NCBI RefSeq assembly: GCF_918698085.1
Contig: NZ_CAKKLP010000001.1
Coordinates: forward strand, 806,001 to 870,000
Length of the DNA: 64,000 nt
Reading direction: 5' to 3'
DNA from: Chryseobacterium sp. Bi04
Lineage (GTDB): Bacteria > Bacteroidota > Bacteroidia > Flavobacteriales > Weeksellaceae
Shown: piece by piece, positions 35,124 to 42,985 of the stretch
Numbering within the stretch: the stretch's first letter is position 1
How the letters are laid out: every line of letters starts with the position of its first letter
Program-made: the position numbers and the translations under genes
Notes under the pieces: model-generated
Told to the model about the DNA's origin: nothing
The model's database searches: none
The model's input: only the letters and a program-made list of their open reading frames with translations

Positions 35124-35272
35124 ATTTATTTTAAACTATGTTTTTAGTTTATGTGGTTGAAAGTATTCCTGAACTTAATACTGAGTTCTGATTGCTTTCA
35201 CTAATGTTATGCTTTACAATAGCTAACAATCTATTCCGTTTAATAGTATTATTAATTTCAATTTATATCAAA

Positions 35273-35548
35273 ATGAAATCTCCGATTATTTTGACAGCGT
35301 TGTTGTCAATATCATTATTAGCATGTGCTAAAGAAACACCTCAGGTGAAACATAAAAGCAGCATGAGCTCTTCTAAAGAGAATATAAAGAATATACAGGT
35401 AGTGAACGGGGAAGACCCGATCTGTCATATGAAAACCGCAGAGTTCCTGAAAGACACTGCTGTATATAAAAATAAAACCTATGGTTTTTGCAGTGCTTAC
35501 TGTAAAGATGAATTCAAAAAAAGTCCTGAGAAATATGCCAAAAAATAA
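35273..35548 (+). CDS. YHS-domain lipoprotein
   Basis: A 91-residue lipoprotein from the ATG at 35273; the longer open frame to 35192 would spoil the signal. The lipobox is LLAC with Cys near residue 18. The C-terminal half is a YHS-type metal-binding domain with NGEDPICHMKTAEF and YGFCSAYCKDEFKKSPEKY, close to the DPVCGM...FCS pattern found with copper ATPases and copper chaperones. The SCO gene starts inside its last codons (14-base overlap), so the two are translationally linked. A periplasmic copper-binding role is likely but not shown. Confidence 0.88.
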   Translation: MKSPIILTALLSISLLACAKETPQVKHKSSMSSSKENIKNIQVVNGEDPICHMKTAEFLKDTAVYKNKTYGFCSAYCKDEFKKSPEKYAKK

Positions 35549-36212
35549 TAAAGCTAACAATAAAACAAAGATTATTATCCCCATTGTGGCCTTTGGGTTG
35601 CTTTTTCTGGGTATTGGGGTAGGAATGGGATATTTTAAAAAAAATCTTTATACTGTTATGAAAGTTCCTGATTTTAACCTGACTGATCAGAACAGTAAAA
35701 AAATCACCAACAGAGATATGCTGGGAAAAGTATATCTGGTAGAATTTTTCTACAGTAAATGTCCTACCATATGTCCTGTGATGAATACCAATATGAAGGC
35801 CATTCAGAATCAGATTAATAATCCTGATTTTGGAATTATTTCCATAAGTATTGATCCTGAAAATGATACTCCGGAAGCTTTAAAAGAACATGCTAAAAGA
35901 ATTGGGGCTCAATCTCCCAACTGGCATTTTCTGACGGGAGACAGAAAATATATCGGGGATCTTGCAGATAAATTCAATATTTATGTTGGAGATCAGGAGA
36001 ATGAAGGGGAAAGTCTTAATCACAGTGGAATGATTGCCCTGGTAGATCAGGAAGGAAATATCCGCTGCCGATACAATAAAGAGAATATGCCGATCCTCTA
36101 TTATTCAGGATTGAATTATGAAGATCCAGATGGGAAAAGCCCAAAGCTAACAGGGAAATATCACCCTGACCGCGAAATTCTGATTGAAGATATCAGGAAA
36201 TTATTGAAATAG
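35535..36212 (+). CDS. SCO1/SenC-family protein (copper chaperone for cytochrome oxidase)
   Basis: A 225-residue membrane-anchored thioredoxin-fold protein. The ATG at 35535 overlaps the YHS gene by 14 bases; the longer frame from 35481 is not credible. An N-terminal transmembrane anchor (residues 13-32) is followed by the SCO copper site CPTIC (Cys76, Cys80) and the conserved His in NHSGM. SCO proteins deliver copper to, or reduce the CuA site of, cytochrome c oxidase. The pairing with a YHS lipoprotein and two CxGKC small proteins supports a copper-trafficking island. Confidence 0.92.
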   Translation: MPKNNKANNKTKIIIPIVAFGLLFLGIGVGMGYFKKNLYTVMKVPDFNLTDQNSKKITNRDMLGKVYLVEFFYSKCPTICPVMNTNMKAIQNQINNPDFGIISISIDPENDTPEALKEHAKRIGAQSPNWHFLTGDRKYIGDLADKFNIYVGDQENEGESLNHSGMIALVDQEGNIRCRYNKENMPILYYSGLNYEDPDGKSPKLTGKYHPDREILIEDIRKLLK

Positions 36213-36300
36213 GCTGGAAGATGGAGTTCTGAAGTGCCTCTATGCAGATATTTAGTATGTATTTGTCTGCTAATTGAGATCAACTAAATTACTTCCAGCC
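36212..36300. repeat. 89-bp element with 9-bp inverted ends
   Basis: GGCTGGAAG (36212-36220) and CTTCCAGCC (36292-36300) are perfect inverted ends separated by 71 bases, placed right at the SCO stop codon. It could be an intergenic repeat remnant, or a loose terminator. I see no other copy in the window. Confidence 0.4.
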
Positions 36301-36350
36301 CTAAGCTTCCTTATTAATGAAAATATTGTTTAACCATACAACAAAACGTT

Positions 36351-37025
36351 ATGAAGATTATGAAAATAGCTGCTTTAGGAGCAGTATTGGCGGCTCAGTT
36401 TACACTGGCTCAATTTAAGCAAACTCCTTTACCTTATGCTTATAATGCATTGGAAGGATCAATAGATGCGCAAACAATGGAGATCCATTATTCAAAGCAT
36501 GGTGCAGCGTATGCCAGCAACCTGAATAAAGCGATTGCAGGAACTCCACAGGAAAAAGAAACCTTAATTAAGATTCTTTCTGAGACTTCAAAATTAAGTC
36601 CTGCAGTAAGAAATAATGCAGGAGGGCATTACAACCACGAGCTTTTCTGGACGATCCTTACTCCTGAAAAAAATACCCAGCCATCAGCAAAGTTAGCGAA
36701 GGCTATCAATGAGTCTTTCGGAAGTATAGATGCTTTCAAAGAAAAAATGAGCAAGGCCGGTGCGGATCGTTTCGGTTCCGGATGGGCTTGGCTGTCTGTG
36801 GATAAGAACGGAAAATTATTTGTTTCTTCAACTCCCAATCAGGATAATCCTCTAATGGATATCGTGGAAGAAAAAGGAACTCCTATCCTGGGAATTGATG
36901 TTTGGGAGCACGCTTACTATCTGAAGTATCAGAACAAAAGAGCAGACTATCTTTCTGCCATCTGGAATGTACTGAACTGGAAAGAAGTAAGCAGAAGGTA
37001 TGATGCCGCTTTAAGCAAAAAATAA
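36351..37025 (+). CDS. exported superoxide dismutase (Mn-type)
   Basis: A 224-residue Fe/Mn-family superoxide dismutase with an N-terminal signal peptide (about residues 1-20, ending TLA-Q), so it acts outside the cytoplasm, which is unusual for this enzyme family. The metal ligands are visible in [18 protein letters not shown] and [20 protein letters not shown] and [10 protein letters not shown] are of the manganese type rather than the iron type, though metal use can be mixed. The start could be the ATG at 36351 or at 36360. The paralogous CxGKC gene begins 4 bases after its stop, so they share a transcript. Confidence 0.93.
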   Translation: MKIMKIAALGAVLAAQFTLAQFKQTPLPYAYNALEGSIDAQTMEIHYSKHGAAYASNLNKAIAGTPQEKETLIKILSETSKLSPAVRNNAGGHYNHELFWTILTPEKNTQPSAKLAKAINESFGSIDAFKEKMSKAGADRFGSGWAWLSVDKNGKLFVSSTPNQDNPLMDIVEEKGTPILGIDVWEHAYYLKYQNKRADYLSAIWNVLNWKEVSRRYDAALSKK

Positions 37026-37029
37026 CCCT

Positions 37030-37398
37030 ATGAAATTATTTTGCAGCATACTCTTTACTTGTTATATGGTGTTCAGGCCTCTGATACCTATAGTGGAGTA
37101 TGCTGTAAATTATGATTACATTGTCAATACCCTGTGTATTAATAAAAGTAAGCCAGAGATTCATTGTAACGGAAAATGTTTCCTGAGCAAAGAGCTGGCA
37201 AAAGCTAATGATTCCGAAACGTCGCCATTTAGTAAAGCGAAAAATTCGGGGCAAAAAATTCTTGATATTTATATCCTTCCTGGCATCACAGAGATTTCAG
37301 TTACCGGGAAAATTCCTTTTTCCAATGGTCAGTTTATCTATGAAGCAGCCTATTCTTTTCTGTTTCTGAATCCTATTTTCAAACCTCCGGTTTTTTAA
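37030..37398 (+). CDS. small membrane/exported protein with NYDYIV and CxGKC motifs (copy 2)
   Basis: A 122-residue paralogue of the protein at 34761-35123. A hydrophobic N-terminus (residues 2-22) leads to VEYAVNYDYIVNTLCINK and IHCNGKCFLSKELAK, matching copy 1 in the spacing of the three Cys residues. The C-terminus FKPPVF is like FHPPLA of copy 1. It begins 4 bases after the superoxide dismutase gene. Function is unknown; conserved Cys and His-poor spacing suggest a thiolate metal site or a disulfide. Two copies bracketing SCO and superoxide dismutase argue for a shared task in copper or redox handling. Confidence 0.78.
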   Translation: MKLFCSILFTCYMVFRPLIPIVEYAVNYDYIVNTLCINKSKPEIHCNGKCFLSKELAKANDSETSPFSKAKNSGQKILDIYILPGITEISVTGKIPFSNGQFIYEAAYSFLFLNPIFKPPVF

Positions 37399-37460
37399 GT
37401 TATACATCATTATTGAGCCACAAAAGCCCAGATAAGTTGAAAATCAAAAGATTTTCAAAA

Positions 37461-37511
37461 ACTTAAGTGCCCTTACTATGCGCAAAACATATCACTTAAA
37501 GAACTTAAGTG
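37461..37511. repeat. ACTTAAGTG direct repeats upstream of mbnP
   Basis: ACTTAAGTG occurs at 37461-37469 and 37503-37511. A further CACTTAA lies just before the second copy, and a GAAAATC/GATTTTC hairpin at 37439-37456 lies just before the first. The block, with nearby TGCGCAAAAC and CCTTTTGCGG, looks like a degenerate intergenic repeat; a regulatory role for mbnP is possible. Confidence 0.35.
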
Positions 37512-37602
37512 TAAGAAGCTTTGTGCCTTTTGCGGTAAAAAAGAATGTTTTCACATTCAAAACAGCACATTCAAAAATTGTATTCAACTAAAAAAATCAA
37601 CA

Positions 37603-38430
37603 ATGAAAATTTATAAATTTTTATCATTACTCTTTATTGCCTTAACTCTATTTTCTTTTTCTGCTTGTAGTAACAGGGATGACGATAATCCTCAGGATAC
37701 AACACCCGGAAATCTTCAGATAAAATTTGAAAACGGTTTCAATAACTTAGGAGATATTGTTTTAAACCAGACGACACAAACTTCCTTACAAGGGCAAAAA
37801 CATAATTTTTCCACATTGAAATATGTAGTCAGTAATATTGCATTGATTGATGAAAGCGGAAACGAGTTCAAATACAATGAAAATAATCCTGACAAAGGAG
37901 CATTTATCATAGATCAGGCTGATGCTGTAGCCGGAATTGTCTATCTGAATCTAGAAGGCATACCCAAAAACAATTATAAAAAAATAAAATTCGGTTTGGG
38001 AATCAGCCAGAAAGCATATTTACTCGGACAGGACGGACAGGCTGAGTTCTGGACTAAGGCTAAGCAGAAGGGAATGTCCTGGTCCTGGGCAGCAGGCTAC
38101 GTTTTTGTAAAACTGGAAGGGAAGTACGGAACGGGATCTCCCACTACTGAATTTATGAACCATACAGGGAACATGGGAAATGTAACAGCTAATAATACTC
38201 CTGATCTTTACAGGGAAATTACACTGAATTTACCGACTACGGCCAGGGTTACAGCTCAGATCAGGCCATCTGTCCATATTCTGGCAGATCTGAATCAGTT
38301 TTTGAGCGGTGATAAGCAGCTTATGCTTACTACGGCTAATGATATGATGATGGGTTCAAGCCAGCATCTGGCAGATGTTACCAACAACCTTACAAAAATG
38401 TTTAAAGTAGACCACGTTCACAATGATTAA
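37603..38430 (+). CDS. mbnP: MbnP-family copper-binding lipoprotein
   Basis: A 275-residue exported lipoprotein (lipobox FSAC, Cys22) of the MbnP family. In methanotrophs MbnP has a Trp turned into kynurenine by its partner MbnH and binds copper. The sequence shows the family features LQIKFENGFNNLGD, the Trp-rich MSWSWAAGYVFVKLEG near residue 165 and many Met and His residues toward the C-terminus (MMMGSSQHLAD, KVDHVHND). The next gene, a MauG/MbnH-like di-haem enzyme, overlaps its stop by 8 bases. No methanobactin genes are visible here, so the pair probably serves general copper handling. Trp modification is inferred from the family. Confidence 0.85.
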   Translation: MKIYKFLSLLFIALTLFSFSACSNRDDDNPQDTTPGNLQIKFENGFNNLGDIVLNQTTQTSLQGQKHNFSTLKYVVSNIALIDESGNEFKYNENNPDKGAFIIDQADAVAGIVYLNLEGIPKNNYKKIKFGLGISQKAYLLGQDGQAEFWTKAKQKGMSWSWAAGYVFVKLEGKYGTGSPTTEFMNHTGNMGNVTANNTPDLYREITLNLPTTARVTAQIRPSVHILADLNQFLSGDKQLMLTTANDMMMGSSQHLADVTNNLTKMFKVDHVHND

Positions 38431-39472
38431 TTTTTTTTTAAAGACAGTATTATTTCTGGTGATCTTACTGATGAGCGTTATTTCCTGTTCTGATGAGGTG
38501 ATTCAGCCATTGGAGAAAGATGAAGTCTATCGTCTTCAGTTTCCTTCTTATTTTCCTGAGATGAGTTTTGATCAATCGGCCAATCCGGTAACAAAAAATG
38601 GAGTAGAGTTGGGAAGGAAACTATTTTATGAAGGAAGACTTTCCCGTAACAATACAATTTCATGTGGTTTTTGCCATATTCAGGAAAATGCTTTTACCCA
38701 TCACGGTCATACGGTAAGCCATGGTGTGGATGACAGAATAGGAATCAGAAATGCTCCGCCCATTCAGAATATGGCATTCCTGAAAAGATATATGTGGGAC
38801 GGCGTGATTCATAATTTAAATGAACAGCCTATTATTCCGATAACAGATGTAAATGAGATGGACAGTTCTATGCCGGAAGCTATTTCGAAAATAAAAGATG
38901 ATCCGAAGTATAAAAGGCTTTTCAGCGCAGCGTATGGAGATGAAAATATTACCGGAGAAAGGGTTTTAAAAGCATTATCCCAGTTTATGGCATCAATGAT
39001 CTCTGCTGATTCCAAATACGACAGATTTAGACAGGGAAAGGAGGTTTTTACATCCGCAGAATCGCAGGGAATGGCCGTATTTAATCAGAAGTGCGCTTCC
39101 TGTCATAGTGGGGAACTGTTTACTGATGAAAGTTTCCGGAATACAGGGATGTATTATAATACCCAATTTAAAGATGCGGGGCGTTATCGTGTGACACTTG
39201 ATCAGATTGACTGGATGAAGTTTCGTGTACCCAGCTTGAGGAATGTAGAATATACAGCTCCTTATATGCATGACGGAAGATTTTATACGTTAGATGCCGT
39301 GCTTAATTTTTATACCGATGGGGTAGAAAATCATCCTAATCTCGATCCACAGCTGAAACAGAATAACCATATCGGAATTGCAATGAATACACAGGAAAAA
39401 CAATTCATCATCGCCTTTCTGAAAACACTATCAGACAAAAATTTTATATCCAATCCAAAATTTGCAGAATAA
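38423..39472 (+). CDS. di-haem cytochrome c peroxidase / MbnH-MauG-like enzyme
   Basis: A 349-residue exported enzyme of the di-haem peroxidase/MauG superfamily. The two haem c sites are C-GF-C-H (Cys81, Cys84, His85) and C-AS-C-H (Cys224, Cys227, His228). A lipoprotein-like N-terminus (VISC) anchors it in the periplasm or outer membrane. It overlaps the mbnP gene by 8 bases (start ATG at 38423), so the two are made together, as MbnH and MbnP are in methanotrophs. By analogy it would modify Trp in MbnP through high-valent haem. A classical peroxidase role cannot be excluded. Confidence 0.9.
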   Translation: MINFFLKTVLFLVILLMSVISCSDEVIQPLEKDEVYRLQFPSYFPEMSFDQSANPVTKNGVELGRKLFYEGRLSRNNTISCGFCHIQENAFTHHGHTVSHGVDDRIGIRNAPPIQNMAFLKRYMWDGVIHNLNEQPIIPITDVNEMDSSMPEAISKIKDDPKYKRLFSAAYGDENITGERVLKALSQFMASMISADSKYDRFRQGKEVFTSAESQGMAVFNQKCASCHSGELFTDESFRNTGMYYNTQFKDAGRYRVTLDQIDWMKFRVPSLRNVEYTAPYMHDGRFYTLDAVLNFYTDGVENHPNLDPQLKQNNHIGIAMNTQEKQFIIAFLKTLSDKNFISNPKFAE

Positions 39473-39483
39473 TTTAAATTGAC

Positions 39484-40434
39484 ATGAAGAAGATAATTTT
39501 AATTGTAAGCTTGCTCATAGGTACTGTGATTCAGGCGAAGATAATCAAAGACAGCGCTTATATTCCCCAAAAGAGTTTTAATACAATTGATTTTGATTTT
39601 GATGATTGTGATGCCTGTGGCTGTGCGGCGGGAAATGGGTCATCCGGTTTTGAGTCATTACTAAATCCTCAGTTTATCGGGATCAAGTATTTTGCCCAGC
39701 ATTATAAAGCAAAGGAAAATTTATTTGTAAAAGATCTGACGCAGGATCAGTATTTTAATACCATACAGCTTTGGGGAAAAATTCCGTTGACAAAGAAATT
39801 CAGTGTTTATGCAAGCCTTCCATTTCATTTTCACGAAAAGAAAACAATGCAGGGCGATATCAGGATCAATGGGATCGGTGACCTAAATGTTATGGGAATT
39901 TATCAACTGATGCGTTCGAAAGATAATTTCCATCAGCTGAACGGTGGATTGGGCGTAAAAATTCCTTTGGGTAAGTTTGATGAAAAAGGAATTTCAGGAG
40001 TTAATCCGAGTTTTCAGCTGGGAACAGGAAGCTGGGATTATCAAGCAGCTTTGAATTATAAATTTCAGAAGAATAAAATTGCGGTATTGCTTAATACAGA
40101 TTATACCATTAAAACAGAAAATAAAAAGAAGTACCGCTTTGGAAACCAATGGAATTATGCAGCAACAGGCTTTTATCAGGTTGCGGGAAATGAAAAATCT
40201 ATATTTTCTTTAAAGACAGGGGTTCAGGGAGAAGTGTATGCTCAGAATAAACAGTTTGATGAAGCGCTGCCTAATACTGCCGGAAGTGCATTATATGGAA
40301 AGTTGGGCTTTGAGGCTTCCTATAAAAAGTTCAGTCTTGGAAGTGAAGTTATGCTTCCTGTTTATACCCATCTTGCAGGAGGAGATATAGAAGCAAAATC
40401 AAGGTTCAGTATTTTCCTGAATATTGGGATATAG
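39484..40434 (+). CDS. outer-membrane beta-barrel (transporter-like) protein with CDACGCAAG motif
   Basis: A 316-residue protein with a signal peptide (about residues 1-18, VIQA-K) and a predicted beta-barrel of alternating strands ending in FSIFLNIGI. Near residues 42-50 it has DDCDACGCAAGNG, a Cys cluster suited to bind a metal, placed before the barrel. It lies 11 bases after the MbnH-like gene and completes the copper operon; this third gene often accompanies MbnP/MauG pairs in Bacteroidota, from memory. It may be the outer-membrane channel for copper or its ligand. That is inference; the family is only loosely defined as transporter-like. Confidence 0.75.
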   Translation: MKKIILIVSLLIGTVIQAKIIKDSAYIPQKSFNTIDFDFDDCDACGCAAGNGSSGFESLLNPQFIGIKYFAQHYKAKENLFVKDLTQDQYFNTIQLWGKIPLTKKFSVYASLPFHFHEKKTMQGDIRINGIGDLNVMGIYQLMRSKDNFHQLNGGLGVKIPLGKFDEKGISGVNPSFQLGTGSWDYQAALNYKFQKNKIAVLLNTDYTIKTENKKKYRFGNQWNYAATGFYQVAGNEKSIFSLKTGVQGEVYAQNKQFDEALPNTAGSALYGKLGFEASYKKFSLGSEVMLPVYTHLAGGDIEAKSRFSIFLNIGI

Positions 40435-40443
40435 TTGATCCTT

Positions 40444-40502
40444 AACGCAAAGTTTAATGTTTATCATACTTATTCAGATGGGAGATATTTAAACTTTGCG
40501 TT
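40444..40502. repeat. inverted-repeat element with AACGCAAAG ends
   Basis: AACGCAAAGTTTAA (40444-40457) and TTAAACTTTGCGTT (40489-40502) are perfect 14-bp inverted arms around a 31-base loop, 10 bases after the copper operon. It could act as a terminator, but it lacks a T-run and shares ACGCAAAG ends with the element at 55232-55397, so an intergenic repeat family is likely. Confidence 0.6.
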
Positions 40503-40612
40503 TAAAATCATACCTGTAATTTTTACACGAATTCTATTGTACTTTAGTATTTTTCTATTCAAAATTTACCTTTGGTACACATGCTTTTATAATATTGTAA
40601 ATCATTTTGTTA

Positions 40613-40646
40613 TTTGTGAATATATATTAATTATTTTCTATCTTTG
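40613..40646 (+). promoter_or_regulatory. promoter of the B12 uptake operon
   Basis: TATCTTTG (40639-40646) is a perfect -7 element with TTTG (40613-40616) upstream in the -33 position. It would start transcription at the 5' edge of the cobalamin riboswitch. Confidence 0.7.
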
Positions 40647-40650
40647 CCGA

Positions 40651-40815
40651 AATTTGGTAAGCTGTAAAAAGCTTTTAAAAGGGAATCCGGTGAGAATCCG
40701 GAACAGACCCGCTGCTGTAAGCTCCACACCAAAATTTTTGAAGATTATATCCACTGTTTTTTAATGGGAAGGATTTCAAAAATGGAGTAAGTCAGAAGAC
40801 CTGCCAGACCATAAA
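40651..40815 (+). ncRNA. cobalamin (B12) riboswitch
   Basis: The sequence holds the conserved cobalamin-riboswitch parts in order: a 5' part AATTTGGTAAGCTG, GGGAATCCGGTGAGAATCCGG (40681-40701, the junction stems), the B12-box-like GACCCGCTGCTGTAA, then ATGGGAAGGAT and GTCAGAAGACCTGCC at 40790-40804. Binding of adenosylcobalamin usually shuts down B12 uptake. A large imperfect hairpin lies at about 40848-40900 between it and the ATG, a likely expression platform. It fits the BtuB-like receptor that follows. The exact ends are approximate. Confidence 0.92.
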
Positions 40816-40933
40816 CGTTTGACGCTTTCGTGGAATAAAGCTTTAGGACAACAATGATTTTGTGCAGTGACCACTGTGCTTTGTCGTTGCTTTCTTACAT
40901 CCATTAGCGTCATCATTATTCATAAATGAGCTA

Positions 40934-42985
40934 ATGGTGGCAAAACTGACTACATCTCAATTTCATAAAGTTGTTTTCACAATATTGGTGTTAACATCAC
41001 AATTCTTGTTTTCTCAAACAAAGAAAAAAGACACCTTAAAGGAAGAAGCTATTAAGGCTGTCAATATTTATAAAAAGAGCTTTAAAGAAATCGTTCCTGC
41101 TCAGATATTGCAGGGAGAAGAGCTTGAAAGACTGAACAGCCACTCTGTTGCAGATGCCTTACGGTATTTTTCCGGTGTTCAGATCAAAGACTACGGTGGA
41201 ATTGGAGGCTTAAAGACCATTAATATCCGAAGTATGGGAAGCCAGCACGTAGGAGTTTTTTATGACGGAATTCAGCTGGGAAATGCGCAGAACGGCCTTG
41301 TGGATCTTGGAAGATATTCTTTGGATGATCTGGAAGAAATATCATTATACAACGGTCAGAAAAGTGAGATCTTTCAGCCGGCAAAAGATTTCGGATCATC
41401 AGGTTCTATTTATTTGCAGCCCAAAACACCAGTATTTACCGGAACAAGAAAAACAAATCTTGTTTTGAGGGCAAAAAGTGCATCCATTGATTTATTCAAT
41501 CCCTCTTTCCGTTTGGAACAAAAAATATCACAGAGAACTTCTGCCAGTTTCAGTGCCGAATTTCTGCAAAGTGATGGTATTTACAAATACCGTTACGAGA
41601 AAAAATATCCTAATGGAGAGCAGGCGTATGATACGATTGCTAAAAGAAGAGACTCTGATATTAAAGCAAAACGTTTTGAAACCTCCTTGAATGGAACTTT
41701 AAATAACGGAAACTGGAATATCCGTGGATATGGATATATTTCAAATCGGGGTATTCCTGCTCCTGTTGTTAACAGCCGTTTTGATGGGCGAGGGGCAAGG
41801 ATGTTTGATGAGAACTATTTTGTACAGGCCAATCTGAGGAAAAAGTTATTCCCTAAATTCGAAACTCAGCTTAAAGCAAAATTTGCTTACGATTATACCC
41901 GTTTTCTGGATACGGTACAGTCTCAGTTAGTTAAATATTCAGATAATACCTACATTCAAAGGGAGCTTTATATATCTTCTTCCAATTTATATACAGTGAG
42001 TTCCAATTGGGATATTAGTTTGAGCGGGGATTTCCAGTACAATAATCTGGATGCAGACCTGTATCAATTTTCTTATCCTACCCGCTATACCACATTGGTG
42101 GCTTTGGCTACTACCTATCAATGGAACAGGTTTAAAGTTTTAGGAAGTTTGCTGGGTACTTTTACTTTTGAAGAAGTAGAACGGAATAAAAGACCTGAGG
42201 ACAGAAGTGAATGGACTCCTGCTGTTTTTATGAGCTACCAGCCGGCTACTGTTCCGGAGCTTACTTTTAGGGCTTTCTATAAAAAGATTTTCAGACTCCC
42301 CACCTTCAATGATCTTTATTATACCAATATTGGAAGTACTTTTCTGAAACCGGAGTTTACTACGCAGTATGATGTAGGATTTACCTATCAGAAAAAATAT
42401 AATCATCCTGTTTTTAAAGCTTTTTATGCGAAGGTAGATGGCTATTACAACCGGGTAAAAGATAAGATAGTTGCGGCACCCACAGGAAATATGTTCCGCT
42501 GGATGATGATGAATCTTGGGTTGGTTGATATCATAGGAGCAGATGTAAATGTTCAGGCAGAAATGATGTGGGGCAACGTAAAAATCAAACCATTACTCTC
42601 TTATACCTATCAAAGTGCGAAAGATATCAGTAATCCGGGAGATGATATCACCCCGGGCGATACCTTTTATAAAAAGCAGATCCCCTACACGCCCTGGCAT
42701 AGTGGATCTTTTACACTGATGGCAGACTACCGTGACTGGAATTTCAACTACAGCGTGATCTATGTTGGAGAACGTTACGATGGGCAACAGGATAATATTC
42801 AGTATAATTTTGTCCAGCCCTGGTATACCCATGATTTATCTGTTCAGAAAAGATTTGACTACTCAGGACATCAGTTTAAGCTAAGCCTTGAAATGAATAA
42901 TATTTTCAATCAATATTATGACGTGGTCAGAAACTATCCCATGCCGGGAAGAAATTTTAAAATTAGTCTAAACTTCACCTTATGA
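40934..42985 (+). CDS. BtuB-like TonB-dependent receptor (vitamin B12 uptake)
   Basis: A 683-residue TonB-dependent receptor. A signal peptide (about residues 1-27, FLFS-Q) is followed by the plug with LNSHSVADALRYFSGVQIKDYGG (about residues 66-89), TINIRSMGSQHVGVFYDG and LYNGQKSEIF, then a beta-barrel ending in FKISLNFTL. The plug is of the BtuB/vitamin type, not SusC. The riboswitch upstream and the propeller lipoprotein downstream mark it as the cobalamin receptor. Start is the ATG at 40934. The operon runs on with tight junctions through 47684. Confidence 0.93.
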   Translation: MVAKLTTSQFHKVVFTILVLTSQFLFSQTKKKDTLKEEAIKAVNIYKKSFKEIVPAQILQGEELERLNSHSVADALRYFSGVQIKDYGGIGGLKTINIRSMGSQHVGVFYDGIQLGNAQNGLVDLGRYSLDDLEEISLYNGQKSEIFQPAKDFGSSGSIYLQPKTPVFTGTRKTNLVLRAKSASIDLFNPSFRLEQKISQRTSASFSAEFLQSDGIYKYRYEKKYPNGEQAYDTIAKRRDSDIKAKRFETSLNGTLNNGNWNIRGYGYISNRGIPAPVVNSRFDGRGARMFDENYFVQANLRKKLFPKFETQLKAKFAYDYTRFLDTVQSQLVKYSDNTYIQRELYISSSNLYTVSSNWDISLSGDFQYNNLDADLYQFSYPTRYTTLVALATTYQWNRFKVLGSLLGTFTFEEVERNKRPEDRSEWTPAVFMSYQPATVPELTFRAFYKKIFRLPTFNDLYYTNIGSTFLKPEFTTQYDVGFTYQKKYNHPVFKAFYAKVDGYYNRVKDKIVAAPTGNMFRWMMMNLGLVDIIGADVNVQAEMMWGNVKIKPLLSYTYQSAKDISNPGDDITPGDTFYKKQIPYTPWHSGSFTLMADYRDWNFNYSVIYVGERYDGQQDNIQYNFVQPWYTHDLSVQKRFDYSGHQFKLSLEMNNIFNQYYDVVRNYPMPGRNFKISLNFTL

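Noticed and set aside
35192..35272. Upstream start for the YHS lipoprotein
   Set aside because: The ATG at 35273 gives a standard lipoprotein signal; the longer form has two hydrophobic stretches and no family support.
35481..35534. Upstream start for SCO
   Set aside because: It would overlap the YHS domain gene by 68 bases; the ATG at 35535 gives a normal membrane anchor and a 14-base overlap.
37439..37456. GAAAATC-AAAA-GATTTTC hairpin as a terminator of the superoxide dismutase transcript
   Set aside because: The stem is AT-only and is followed by an A-run instead of a T-run on the plus strand; too weak to call.
40435..40764. A 109-codon plus-strand open frame
   Set aside because: It runs through the AACGCAAAG inverted repeat, the B12 operon promoter and the cobalamin riboswitch, starts at the previous stop codon and has no protein-like pattern.
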